A stretch of DNA of 64,000 nt. It comes from Crossaster papposus (Eukaryota; Echinodermata; Asteroidea; Velatida; Solasteridae). Location: NCBI GenBank assembly GCA_037893245.1, contig JBAIAA010000261.1:2108001-2172000 (forward strand). The letters run 5' to 3'. Under the pieces are notes generated by a model. It was not told the DNA's origin. It saw only the letters and a list, made by a program, of their open reading frames with translations, and made no database searches. Positions 1 through 12,300 of the stretch are shown here, one piece after another. A program made the position numbers and the translations under genes. Position 1 is the stretch's first letter. Each line of letters starts with the position of its first letter.

Positions 1-3000
1 ATTGCCAGTCATTATTATTGTGACTTAAAATTAGTTTATAACATAACAGCAAGAGTTTTTAGGTGTAGACGAGACTATGTTTTTGGCATGCATGTGTAAA
101 CTGTGTGTCCGATGCAGTGTATTAATTTGAATTCTTGAATTTACGGAACACTGTAAAATTGTACAAATTGTAGGTATCACTCCATACCTTTTATTAGACT
201 AATTAAGGATGTCCATGGTCCATGTAACTGGTTTTGTTTCCAAATGAAAACGTGGAAATACGCATTTATTGTGTGGATCAAAACCATGTTTTCCTTGCCT
301 GAAACTATTATCGAGTAGGCTATTCAAGAAAAGAAGTTACCGGACGACCAATAACAATACATGCTATAGGAATCTAATTGCGCAAACAAAAACTGCTTTA
401 AATTGCATCCTTTGCAGACATGTATTGGTTTGGGGTACTTTTGTTCTTGCATGAAAAAATACAAACAATTGGTATGATCATTTTCATTAGTGCCAATTTT
501 GTTTCAAACGAAGTGATCAAAATCACACAAAAACACAACTTTGCACTCAAAGTAGATACCGGAGACTAGTAGTGTTTTGAATGTCAAAAATGGTTTTGTT
601 TGATGGCAAATGAGCCCAAAAGCTATTTTTTTGTAAATCACTTTTAAAGGTATTTGAATAAATATGTGGAAAATTACACCAACAATACTTTGAACCTCTT
701 GGTTCAGGAGCGCCAAAACATGACCCTGGTTCTAAACACTTTTTTGAGGTGTCCCGGGAAATTTGGACTTCTTTGTAAAAACTGCTTTATTTTACATTGG
801 CATGTGCAATACTACCAATGAGTCTGTATAGCTATAAAGTCGTTTTAGAAGTTTACAAGTTCTGACTTGTTTTCACATTTTAACCGAAAGGTGTTCGTGA
901 ATGGGAATATTAAAAACAAGTACATGTACGTACGCAATAACGATCATGGCCGCTTCGGCTCGGGTCATTTTCAGCGCCAGGTCCCAATTAAGACGGCTTT
1001 AACAACACACATGTACCAATGGCCCAACTCGGCCAAACACATTTTATTCAATTATTTTAAAGAGATGTTGAACGCAGTGAAGTGATTAGTTTATATATGC
1101 CGTTTATGATTGATTGGTAGATTTATTGATTGATGTGATCAATGAAACCGTTTCTAAATACGGACTTGCATCACTATCACGAGTTTGTAGTTTGCCATTA
1201 ACTGTCCAATTATTAATATGTAATGTATCAAGTATTAAATACAGTAAAATGTGGTAACTTTGGCACGCAGGGGTAACTTTGTAATTGTTTTCAATATAAT
1301 GTTTTTTAGATTTTACTGGTTTTTAGATTTTTTTAAATTCATCTAAATGACCAAACAAAAAAAGAGTCTAAAATAATATCAAACTGGATCTTTTGTAATA
1401 TTTTATAAATCTAACAAAACGTTACTTCTATAAACGATCTGCCAAAGTTGCCCAAAAATTGCCAGTCATTATTATTTTGACTTAAAATTAGTTTATAACA
1501 TAACAGCAAGTGTTTTTAGGTGTAGACGAGACTATATTTTTGGCATGCATGTGCAAACTTTGTGTCCAATGCAGTGTAGTAATTTAAATTCTTGCATTTA
1601 CGAAACACTGTAAAATTGTACAAATTGTAGGTATAACTCCATACCTTTTATTAGACTAATTAAGGATGACCATGGTCCATGTAACTGGTTTTGTTTCCTA
1701 ATGAAACCGTGGAAATACGCATTTATTGTGTGGATCAAAACCATGTTTCCCTTGCCTGAAACTATTATCGAGTATCCAAGAAAAGAAGTTACCAGGTGAC
1801 CAATAACAACTTTTATAGGAATCTAATCGCGCAAACAAAAACTGCTTTAAATTGTCACCTTTGCAGACATGTATTGGTTTGGGGTACTTTTAGTTATTGC
1901 ATTAAAAAATACAAACAATTGGTATAATCATTTTTATTAGTGCCAATTTTGTTTTAAACGAAGTGATCAAATCACACAAAAACACAATTTTGCACTCAAA
2001 GTAGATACCGGAGACTAGTAGCGTTTTGAATGTCAAAAATTGTTTTGTTTGATGGCAAACGAGCCTAAAAGCTAATTTTTTTTAAATCACTTTTAAATGT
2101 ATTTGAATAAATATGTGGAAAATTACACCAACAATACTTTGAACCTCTTGGTTCAGGAGCGCCAAAACATGACCCTGGTTCTAAACACTTTTTTGAGGTG
2201 TCCCGTGAAATTTGGACTTCTTTGTAAAAACTGCTTTATTTTACATTTGCATGTGCAATACTACCAATGAGTCTGTATAGCTATAAAGTCGTTTTAGAAA
2301 TTTACAAGTTCTGACTTGTTTTCACATTTTAACCGAAAGGTGTTCGTGAATGGGAATATTAAAAACAAGTAGGCCTACATGTACGTACGCAATAACGATC
2401 ATTGCCGCTTCGGCTCGAGTCATTATCAGCGCCAGGTCCCAATTAAGACGGCTTTAACAACACACATGTACAATGGCCCAACTCGGCCAAACACATTTTA
2501 TTCAATTATTTTAAAGAGATGTTGAACGCGGTGAAGTGATTAGTTTATGTATGCCGTTTATGATTGATTGGTTGATTGATTGATTGATGTGATCAAATAA
2601 CCGTTTCTAAATACGGACTTGCATCACTATCACGAGTTTGTAGTTTGCCATTAACTGCGCAATTATTAATATGTAATGTATCAAGTATTAAATACCGTAA
2701 AATATGGTAACTTTGGCACGCAGGGGTAACTTTGTAATTGTTTTCAATATAATGTTTTTTTTATTTTACTGGTTTTTAGATTTTTTTTTATTCATCTAAA
2801 TGACCAAACAAAAAGAGTCTAAAATAATATCAAACTGGATTTTTTGGGATATTTTATAAATCTAACAAAACGTTACTTCTATAAACGATCTGCCAAAGTT
2901 GCCCCGAAATTGCCAGTCATTATTATTGTGACTTAAAATTAGTTTATAACATAACAGCAAGAGTTTTTAGGTGTAGACGAGACTATGTTTTTGGCATGCA

Positions 3001-5036
3001 TGTGTAAACTGTGTGTCCGATGCAGTGTATTAATTTGAATTCTTGAATTTACGGAACACTGTAAAATTGTACAAATTGTAGGTATCACTCCATACCTTTT
3101 ATTAGACTAATTAAGGATGTCCATGGTCCATGTAACTGGTTTTGTTTCCAAATGAAAACGTGGAAATACGCATTTATTGTGTGGATCAAAACCATGTTTT
3201 CCTTGCCTGAAACTATTATCGAGTAGGCTATTCAAGAAAAGAAGTTACCGGACGACCAATAACAATACATGCTATAGAAATCTAATCGCGCAAACAAAAA
3301 CTGCTTTAAATTGTCACCTTTGCATACATGTATTGGTTTGGGGTACTTTTAGTTATTGCATGAACAAATACAAACAATTGGTATAATCATTTTCATTAGT
3401 GCCAATTTTGTTTCAAACGAAGTGATCAAATCACACAAAAACACAATTTTGCACTCAAAGTAGATACCGGAGACTAGTAGTGTTTTGAATGTCAAAAATG
3501 GTTTTGTTTGATGGCAAATGAGCCTAAAAGCTATTTTTGTTTAAATCACTTTTAAAGGTATTTGAATAAATATGTGGAAAATTACACCAACGATACTTTG
3601 AACCTCTTGGTTCAGGAGCGCCAAAACATGACCCTGGTTCTAAACACTTTTTTGAGGTGTCCCGTGAAATTTAGACTTCTTTGTAAAAACTGCTTTATTT
3701 TACATTGGCATGTGCAATACTACCAATGAGTCTGTATAGCTATAAAGTCGTTTTAGAAATTTACAAGTTCTGACTTGTTTTCACTTTTTAACCGAAAGCT
3801 GTTCGTGAATGGGAATATTAAAAACAAGTACATGTACGTACGCAATAACGATCATGGCCGCTTCGGCTCGGGTCATTATCAGCGCCAGGTCCCAATTAAG
3901 ACGGCTTTAACAACACACATGTACCAATGGCCCAACTCGGCCAAACACATTTTATTCAATTATTTTAAAGAGATGTTGAACGCAGTGAAGTGATTAGTTT
4001 ATGTATGCCGTTTATGATTGATTGGTTGATTTATTGATTGATGTGATCAAATAACCGTTTCTAAATACGGACTTGCATCACTATGATTGATTGGTTGATT
4101 TATTGATTGATGTGATCAAATAACCGTTTCTAAATACGGACTTGCATCACTATCACGAGTTTGTAGTTTGCCATTAACTGCGCAATTATTAATATGTAAT
4201 GTATCAAGTATTAAATACCGTAAAATGTGGTAACTTTGGCACGCAGGGGTAACTTTGTAATTGTTTTCAATATATTGTTTTTTATATTTTAATGGTTTTT
4301 AGAATTTTTTTAAATTCATCTAAATGACCAAACAAACAAAAGTCTAAAATAATATCAAACTGGATCTTTTGTGATATTTTATAAATCTAACAAAACGTTA
4401 CTTCTATAAACGATCTGCCAAAGTTGCCCCGAAATTGCCAGTCATTATTATTGTGACTTAAAATTAGTTTATAACATAACAGCAAGTGTTTTTAGGTGTA
4501 GACGAGACTATGTTTTTGGCATGCATGTGCAAGCTTTGTGTCCAATGCAGTGTATTAATTTGAATTCTTGCATTTACGGGACTCTGTAAAATTGTACAAA
4601 TTGTAGGTATCACTCCATACCTTTTATTAGACTAATTAAGGATGTCTATGGTCCATGCAACTAGTTTTGTTTCCAAAGGAAAACGTGGAAATACGCATTT
4701 ATAATGTGTGGATCAAAACCATGTTTCCCTTGCCTGAAACTATTATCGAGTATCCAAGAAAAGAAGTTATCAGGTGACCAATAACAATACATGCTATAGA
4801 AATCTAATCGCGCAAACAAAAAACTGCTTTAAATTGTCAGTGCCAAAATTATTAGTGCCAATTTGTTTCAAACGAAGTGATCAAATCACACAAAAACACA
4901 ATTTTGCACTCAAAGTAGAAACCGGAGACTAGTAGTGTTTTGAATGTCAAAAATGGTTTTGTTTAAAGCTATTTTTGTTTTAGATCACTTTTAAAGGTAT
5001 TTGAATAAATATGTGGAAATTACACCAACAATACTT
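1..5036. repeat. Tandem array I, part A (monomer ~1.45 kb)
   Basis: Monomers restart with the same phrase (ATTGCCAGTCATTATT) at about 1, 1459, 2909 and 4435, giving a period of 1450-1458. The third monomer is 1525 long because a 69-base block (4013-4081) is repeated at once (4082-4150). The array enters from the left edge and ends in a broken monomer near 5036. It is AT-rich and holds a block of 72 open codons that begins with TTG, not ATG, and is interrupted in the second monomer, so I do not read it as a gene. I do not recognise the family. Confidence 0.93.
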
Positions 5037-5163
5037 TCAACCCCCAAAATATGAGAGAAAATGCAACAAAGCAGAAAGCATCCTTTTCTGGTCACCATAC
5101 ACAACCAAATGGTGTCATATTGTAGTCTACTATACTAATACTATGGCCAACTATTACAATCCT

Positions 5164-5243
5164 GCCAAATATTCAATTCAATTCAATTCAATTCACTTTA
5201 TTTCCATATGCATTTACATACACCGTAAACGAATTATTTTAAC
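5164..5243 (-). mobile_element. 3' tail of a non-LTR retrotransposon
   Basis: Read on the minus strand, the segment ends in a run of TTGAA pentamers preceded by GGAAATAAAGTGAATTG. That is the form of a non-LTR retrotransposon 3' end with a short-repeat tail. Only the extreme end is present; no coding part is attached. The same tail is at 18213-18292. The assignment rests on tail style only. Confidence 0.5.
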
Positions 5244-5255
5244 ATATTTTTGTAT

Positions 5256-5380
5256 CGTACGACATAAGTCTTACATTTAAGTCGTACGTACGACATAAGT
5301 CTGACATTTAAGTCGTACGTACGACATACATAAGTCTGACATTTAAGTCGTACGTACGACATATAAGTCGTACGTACGGG
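5256..5380. repeat. Cluster of perfect 14-base palindromes, copy A
   Basis: The perfect palindrome GTCGTACGTACGAC occurs at 5281-5294, 5312-5325 and 5347-5360, with a near copy at 5367-5380 and a half copy at 5256. Spacers share the phrase ATAAGTCTGACATTTAA. Spacing is 20-35 bases. The cluster is repeated at 18305-18429. It may be a hairpin-forming minisatellite or a protein-binding array; nothing in the sequence decides. Confidence 0.85.
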
Positions 5381-6180
5381 TTAGCAGAAGTGAGAGAAAA
5401 TTATTATTTTCACCATGTCCCTAATACAGCTTCGTATCCATGTACATTTTGGACGAGAAGCCGACGCAGAAAGCAGACTTTTAATGGTTGTGGTTTTCTT
5501 TGTGTATTTTTTTCCAGAGTAACTGCATTATACATGATAGCAGCTCACATAAATTATACAGTGATGTTTATTAATTTTGCAATAACATTAATTTAAAAAT
5601 AAAAATTGTTTAATTTCATTTGGAACTATTATTTAAATAATTTAAATAATGTAATATTGATATGGTAGTAAGAACGCAATAATAGGCACTCTACAATTAT
5701 GATATTGTACCACGAACTTCGTTAAATTGATTAAACGTTAAAGGTTACATTGGAGACTTCAAATTTAATTTCCGGCAAAAATGAACGATCGATTTTAACG
5801 GTGAATGAACACGTTGCAAAATTGGCAGAGAAAACCTGTTACATTTTACACGGCTCCCTACAAGTAAATGAAGGGCAAACCCTGATACTAATTGCTTGCT
5901 ACCTGGGAAGTCGAGTAACAAAGCTCGCACGATTAACAATGCTACGAACCGTCCCCAGAAAATAACAAACGGGGACCACTCGATTACACGTCAGTTTGTA
6001 TAACGCAATTCAGTTTAGTTAAGTTTTGCCTTTTGGGGGAAATGAGGCGGTGAGGGTATTGTTACCAACAGCAGTTGTGATGATAGCAGTTTAATAAATA
6101 TAACTCTTTGTACGTAGCTCTATGGTCCCAACCCAATTTGCCGCTTCATTTCACGCTGTCGTTCAATCTTCCGGTATATA

Positions 6181-6532
6181 ATTAAATGAGAGTGCTCGTT
6201 TCAGCTGAAACGACCAAATAATGTTTATCTCATTGCTTCTGCATAAACAAGGTGACTGCCACCCCCCCCCCCCCCCCCCCAAACAAAAATATACTATAAA
6301 CTGATATTGCTTCTTACCAGGCGACTCGTACAGATGACATGCGATACTGAAACGGTGCAGAATTGTTCGTGCACCGACGGCAGCGAAGTTGACTTCTGTA
6401 ATTTAGGTTTTATCTGCACCAGCCTTTCATGTAGCAACGGTATAGCATCGTACTAAGTCTTATTTGTTGCTTCGACGGGACATTCCTCTGATGATCCTTT
6501 GCAAACCTCTGAAAGAATCATCACTGCCAATT
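6181..6532 (+). other. Upstream region of lectin A, with poly-C run
   Basis: This is the presumed promoter and 5' leader of the first lectin gene. A run of 19 C lies at 6262-6280; the second copy has only five C at the matching place. A TATA-like word (GTATATAAT) is at about 6176. A possible splice acceptor (TTGCTTCTTACCAG) ends at 6320, so the leader may be spliced. Compared with copy B, sequence left of about 6230 is nearly identical while sequence to the right differs by roughly one base in ten. Confidence 0.5.
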
Positions 6533-7294
6533 ATGGGCCTGCTACTGTTTAAAACTGCGGTCCTTTGTTTAATTTACTCGCAAAATGTTATGATAGACGC
6601 CAAATGGACTCCGTGGGGTCAGTCCCTTTATAAGTTGGACCCTGATCATGTAGGCAAACAGAGCTACGCAAAGACAGTAAAGTCTTGTAAGAAACACTGT
6701 GCGCGCCTGGCTATGCCTTCTTCGCAAGCCGAGAACGATTTCATCTGGGACTTGTTTCAAGTGATGAGTCCTGGTACCGGCATGTGGATTGACTGCTCGC
6801 AAAACAGACCAGGTATCTGGTCCTGTTGGGAGGATGGAACTGGCGGCGCCGATTCTCAGTATCGAAACTGGTCACCAAGCCACTTGAACAAGATCCAGAA
6901 ATCGGACCTACTCTGCTCTATAATTTCCGCACCAGGCTATGCCGATGCGCCAGGTCAGTGGCGAGCAACATCTTGTGCATATAGCAAGTATATCATGTGT
7001 GAGAAGAGCATGCGACCACCAATTATTGATCTGTTCCCCGATGTGTGCACTACATCGATGGCCAGTGACGGCCAAAGCTGCTTAGCTGCCAAGCTTATCA
7101 AAATAGTGCACATTAAGCAGCTCTCCAGAGTCGCAGTACACGCTGGGCAATCTCGATATAGCATCAGAGAAGACCCTTGTGGCGAGATGGTCATCGACTA
7201 TTCAGCGCTGTCTACTAACGTTAAAGCAGACGGATTGAAGGTGGTGTCAACAAATATCGCTGTTCACTATTCAGACAAGAGGTCCCAAGAATAA
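6533..7294 (+). CDS. Secreted C-type lectin-like protein, copy A
   Basis: The frame is open from 6464 to the TAA at 7292-7294. An ATG at 6491 is possible, but the ATG at 6533 puts a hydrophobic leader (MGLLLFKTAVLCLIYS) at the very N-terminus, giving 253 residues with likely cleavage after IDA. Residues ~24-160 form a C-type lectin-like domain: SCKKHCARLA, AENDFIWDL, MWIDCSQ, YRNWSPSHLN, DLLC, GQWRATSC and MCEK fall in family order. The usual sugar and calcium motifs (EPN or QPD, then WND) are absent; SPSHLN and WRA stand there instead. The last ~90 residues, with four cysteines, match no domain I know. Likely a secreted recognition or matrix protein. Copy A has an extra cysteine (KKHC) that copy B lacks. 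Confidence 0.85.
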   Translation: MGLLLFKTAVLCLIYSQNVMIDAKWTPWGQSLYKLDPDHVGKQSYAKTVKSCKKHCARLAMPSSQAENDFIWDLFQVMSPGTGMWIDCSQNRPGIWSCWEDGTGGADSQYRNWSPSHLNKIQKSDLLCSIISAPGYADAPGQWRATSCAYSKYIMCEKSMRPPIIDLFPDVCTTSMASDGQSCLAAKLIKIVHIKQLSRVAVHAGQSRYSIREDPCGEMVIDYSALSTNVKADGLKVVSTNIAVHYSDKRSQE

Positions 7295-7694
7295 GACGGC
7301 TTGGCTAGGCAGATATATGGGAAATAGTTAGGGAAATTGTGCCTTTGGTGATAAAAGCATGGCATTTGGCATACAGTTAGGCGATAGCCCTATATCCAAA
7401 TTCCTTTCACATGACATACTCTGAATGTGTTCAAAATTCCATACTTGTTTCATCAAAGCCACAATCCCATCATTATATACTACGTAAACCCATGTTGTCG
7501 CTAGTTTGAGGTTTAGATCAAAAAAATATCAAACTCTTAAATACGCACATAATAACTTGCCTTTAATGTTAATTGCCACTGCAAACTGTTTGGATCTGGT
7601 GAAAAATACTTTGTGGAGACAATTTAAACTTTTGAACACTTACAAACGCACGGTTGAAGTACAACCAATGAACTGTTTCCTTCTTAGTAACCAG
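7295..7694. other. Downstream flank of lectin A
   Basis: No gene is seen. The stretch matches 20331-20733 with about 5% base differences. No AATAAA signal lies close to the stop codon; the first is at about 7891, beyond the candidate exon. Confidence 0.5.
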
Positions 7695-7836
7695 ATATGA
7701 CGTTGACATACAGTATCCGGACATCGTGCCATTGAACTTCCCTCAAACCAGAAACGTTCATCATTATTATTCACTGGACGCGGGGGCAAGCACAATCTCG
7801 GCAACTATACTAGGACAGACATCCAAGTTCCACGCG
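7695..7836 (+). CDS. Candidate exon downstream of lectin A
   Basis: A 47-codon open stretch starts after a possible acceptor (AACCAG) and ends at a strong donor (GCG followed by GTAAGT). The peptide is polar and aromatic (contains VHHYYSLDAG) and matches nothing I recognise. It is unclear what it joins, because the lectin frame has already stopped 400 bases upstream. The matching segment of copy B (20734-20881) keeps the donor but has an in-frame TAG and six extra bases. It could be an alternative lectin exon, a remnant of another gene, or chance. Confidence 0.3.
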
Positions 7837-8030
7837 GTAAGTTGCCAATGGGAATTCGAGAATTGTTTTTGTTTATTTATTTGCATTGTAAAATAAAGAC
7901 CTGAACACAGCAGTGTCCCTTCAAATGGTCATGTCCAAGATAGGCCTGTTGAAATCGCCAAGAAAACAAAGTAACGTGCGTATAGCTATTCATCATCGGT
8001 GGAAGAACCATGTTTTATTTAAACAAATTA

Positions 8031-8812
8031 TTCACGGGGCACGCGAACGATTCCCGAAGGATGCGAATGCCGAAACAAATGGCAAAGTCCAACATACGGA
8101 GAAGTTTTTCTCCGAATGTGTCGCGACAATGCAGTTTGTGCGTAGTTCTCACAACGTATGTGCGAATGTAGTGTGTAGCGTTGGTGGACTATGGCCAGTC
8201 CACACACACGAATAACGTGCGACTAAAATGCGAACAACACGAATGTTGCACGAATCTCGGGCAACATTCGTGCGGACATTTCGCGACACATGCGAACTTT
8301 TCGCTCATATTTCGCAAATAATGAACGTCGTTCGACATTCATGCGACATTCGTACATATCTTGCGAAAGGCTCTTGTTTGCTTCTTTGGCGAAGTCACCT
8401 GTTCCCAGGAAGTACGCGAGCAGTTCGTGGATAGCTCAACAAACAATCAGACGAACATCGCTGCTTTCGCGAGACATTTTCCAAACTGTCGGTATCTGTT
8501 TGGGATTTCACGAAGATTTTGCGAGCATCACGCACGTCGTGAGTAGGTCGTGCGCATATGACGAAGCTTTTAAGACATTTCCCGAGGACAAATCAAGAGC
8601 AAATAACGACCCAGGATGCTAGAAACGTTCGCTAGAAATGTCAACTTTTAGAAAATTCCCGACGAACTAAAAACGACTCCTGCAAACAAATGACGGCGCT
8701 TCCGAATCCCCGCGCATGTTTGGCGAACTTTTGGAGCCTAAAATGCGAATGTTGGACTTTGCAATTTTTTCGGCATTCGCATCCTTTGCGAATCGTTCGC
8801 GTGCCCCGTGAA
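8031..8812. mobile_element. Short transposon with ~65-base inverted ends
   Basis: The left arm 8031-8095 (begins TTCACGGGGCACGCGAACG) pairs with the right arm 8749-8812. Inside are many short words of the type TTCGCG, GCGAAC and ACATTCG, as seen in subterminal repeats of non-autonomous DNA transposons. No transposase is present. Overlapping open frames of 60-110 codons here are by-products of the GC-rich repeats. Copy B keeps only the left half (21088-21332). Outer limits and superfamily are not settled. Confidence 0.7.
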
Positions 8813-9340
8813 AACCCACCCTTAAATATTCTACCCGTACCTATTGGTCAAAAGCTCGCCACGTGTGTGGTTTGAAACGAATGTTAAAACACAAACAGGG
8901 GCCTGTTTTGGCAAGCACAACCAAGAACTGTTTTGGTCGTCTGTCCAGCGTTTTGGCGACCTCGATTGTGGCATGATCATGTAACTGTTTCGACCATTGT
9001 TGAACCGACAGTCGGGGTAGGTTGCCACTTGAAATTCAAAATGGCGGAAAGGTGAACCGTGTTGCAAAACTTCTGTTTCTTTAGTTTGGCGTTGCTGAGT
9101 TTGAACAATTTGCAATTAAAATGCAACCGTGGGGAGCAAATAGTGAAAATAAGTCAATGTATCACAACTTCAAAATCGCTAAAACAGAAAGGAGAATTAT
9201 GTCGTCTGCCAAGTGTGTCGTCTGCTACTCGAGTTGGTTGTAACGTTAGGCCTACATGGGCGACGAATAATTCCTAGTCATGCGTTATCACGCATTGAAC
9301 AATCACTGTTTCCGGTCAAAGTTATAACATAAGAAACAGC
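8813..9340. other. Single-copy stretch, nothing recognised
   Basis: I see no exon, RNA or repeat here beyond short open frames without family features. It is missing from the second 13-kb block. Confidence 0.5.
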
Positions 9341-12300
9341 TCTTGGTTCAGGAGCGCCAAAACATGACCCTGGTTCTAAACACTTTTTTTAGGTGTCCCG
9401 TGAAATTTGGACTTCTTTGTAAAAACTGCTTTATTTTACATTTGCATGTGCAATACTACCAATGAGTCTGTATAGCTATAAAGTCGTTTTAGAAATTTAC
9501 AAGTTCTGACTTGTTTTCACATTTTAACCGAAAGGTGATCGTGAATGGGAATATTAAAAACAAGTACATGTACGTACGCTATAACGACCATGGCCGCTTC
9601 GGCTCGGGTCATTATCAGCGCCAGGTCCCAATTAAGACGGCTTTAACAACACACATGTACCATTGGCCCAACTCGGCCAAACTCATTTTATTCAATTATT
9701 TTAAAGAGATGTTGAACGCAGTGAAGTGCTTAGTTTTTCTCTGCCGTTCATGATTGATTGGTTGATTTATTGATTGATGTGATCAAATAACCGTTTCTAA
9801 ATACGGACTTGCATCACTATGATTGATTGGTTGATTTATTGATTAATGTGATCAAATAACCGTTTATAAATACGGACTTGCATCACTATCACGAGTTTGT
9901 AGTTTGCCATTAACTGTGCAATTATTAATATGTATTAAATACCGTAAAATGTGGTAACTTTGGCACGCAGGGGTAACTTTGTAATTGTTTTCAATATAAT
10001 GTTTTTTAGATTTTACTGGTTTTTAGATTTTTTTTAATTCATCTAAATGACCAAACAAAAAAAGAGTCTAAAATAATATCAAACTGGATCTTTTGTGATA
10101 TTTTATAAATCTAACAAAACGTTACTTCTATAAACGATCTGCCAAAGTTGCCCAAAAATTGCCAGTCATTATTATTTTGACTTAAAATTAGTTTATAACA
10201 TAACAGCAAGTGTTTTTAGGTGTAGACGAGACTATGTTTTTGGCATGCATGTGCAAACTTTGTGTCCAATGCAGTGTATTAATTTGAATTCTTGCATTTA
10301 CGGGACACTGTAAAATTGTACAAATTGTAGGTATCACTCCATACCTTTTATTAGACTAATTAAGGATGTCCATGGTCCATGCAACTGGTTTTGTTTCCTA
10401 TAAAAACCGTGGAAATACGCATTTATTGTGTGGATCAAAACCATGTTTTTCTTGCCTGAAACTATTATCGAGTATCAAAGAAAAGAAGTTACCAGGTGAC
10501 CAATAACAATACATGCTATAGGAATCTAATCGCGCAAACAAAAACTGCTTTAAATTGTCACCTTTGCAGACATGTATTGGTTTGGGGTACTTTTAGTTCT
10601 TGCATGAAAAAATACAAACAATTGGTATAATCATTTTTATTAGTGCCAATTTTGTTTCAAACGAAGTGATCAAATCACACAAAAACACAATTTTGCACTC
10701 AAAGTAGATACCGGAGACTAGTAGTGTTTTGAATGTCAAAAATTGTTTTGTTTGATGGCAAATGAGCCTAAAAGCAATTTTTTTTTAAATCACTTTTAAA
10801 TGTATTTGAATAAATATGTGGAAAATTACCCCAACAATACTTTGAACCTCTTGGTTCAGGAGCGCCAAAACATGACCCTGGTTCCAAACACTTTTTGGAG
10901 GTGTCCCGTGAAATTTTGACATCTTTGTAAAAACTGCTTTCTTTTACATTTGCATGTGCAATACTACCAATGAGTCTGTATAGCTATAAAGTCGTTTTAG
11001 AAATTTACAAGTTCTGACTTGTTTTCACATTTTAAGCGAAAGGTGTTCGTGAATGGGAATATTAAAAACAAGTACATGTACGTACGCAATAACGATCATG
11101 GCCGCTTCGGCTCGGGTCATTTTCAGCGCCAGGTCCCAATTAAGACGGCTTTAACAACACACATGTACCAATGGCCCAACTCGGCCAAACACATTTTATT
11201 CAATTATTTTAAAGAGATGTTGAACGCAGTGAAGTGATTAGTTTATGTATGCCGTTTATGATTGATTGGTTGATTTATTGATTGATGTGATCAAATAACT
11301 GTTTCTAAATACGGACTTGCATCACTATCACGAGTTTGTAGTTTGCCATTAACTGGGCAATTATTAATATGTAATGTATCAAGTATTAAATACCGTAAAA
11401 TATGGTAACTTTGGCACGCAGGGGTAACTTTGTAATTGTTTTCAATATAATGTTTTTTAGATTTTACTGGTTTTTAGATTTTTTTTAATTCATCTAAATG
11501 ACCAAACAAAAAAAGAGTCTAAAATAATATCAAACTGGATCTTTTGTGATATTTTATAAATCTAACAAAACGTTACTTCTATAAACGATCTGCCAAAGTT
11601 GCCCAAAAATTGCCAGTCATTATTATTTTGACTTAAAATTAGTTTATAACATAACAGCAAGTGTTTTTAGGTGTAGACGAGACTATGTTTTTGGCATGCA
11701 TGTGCAAACTTTGTGTCCAATGCAGTGTATTAATTTGAATTCTTGCATTTACGGGACACTGTAAAATTGTACAAATTGTAGGTATCACTCCATACCTTTT
11801 ATTAGACTAATTAAGGATGTCCATGGTCCATGCAACTGGTTTTGTTTCCTAAAAAAACCGTGGAAATACGCATTTATTGTGTGGATCAAAACCATGTTTT
11901 TCTTGCCTGAAACTATTATCGAGTATCAAAGAAAAGAAGTTACCAGGTGACCAATAACAATACATGCTATAGGAATCTAATCGCGCAAACAAAAACTGCT
12001 TTAAATTGTCACCTTTGCAGACATGTATTGGTTTGGGGTACTTTTAGTTCTTGCATGAAAAAATACAAACAATTGGTATAATCATTTTTATTAGTGCCAA
12101 TTTTGTTTCAAACGAAGTGATCAAATCACACAAAAACACAATTTTGCACTCAAAGTAGATACCGGAGACTAGTAGTGTTTTGAATGTCAAAAATTGTTTT
12201 GTTTGATGGCAAATGAGCCTAAAAGCAATTTTTTTTTAAATCACTTTTAAATGTATTTGAATAAATATGTGGAAAATTACCCCAACAATACTTTGAACCT

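Larger units (their letters stand above)
5037..6180. repeat. Array-flanking module, copy A
   Basis: This stretch has no gene. It starts where the array I monomer breaks off and recurs almost base for base at 18086-19220. Its part from 5433 to 5640 is related to the start of every unit of array II (about 24.5-32 kb), so the module links the two arrays. It also holds a retrotransposon tail and a palindrome cluster, listed separately. The stretch from 5640 to 6180 is AT-rich and otherwise featureless. Confidence 0.8.

Noticed and set aside
5256-5380. CRISPR-like array
   Set aside because: The repeats are palindromic with near-identical spacers, in a eukaryotic setting next to a retrotransposon tail.
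8228-8622. Overlapping open frames of 60-110 codons
   Set aside because: They lie inside a short transposon full of CGAA/TTCG words and have no domain features.
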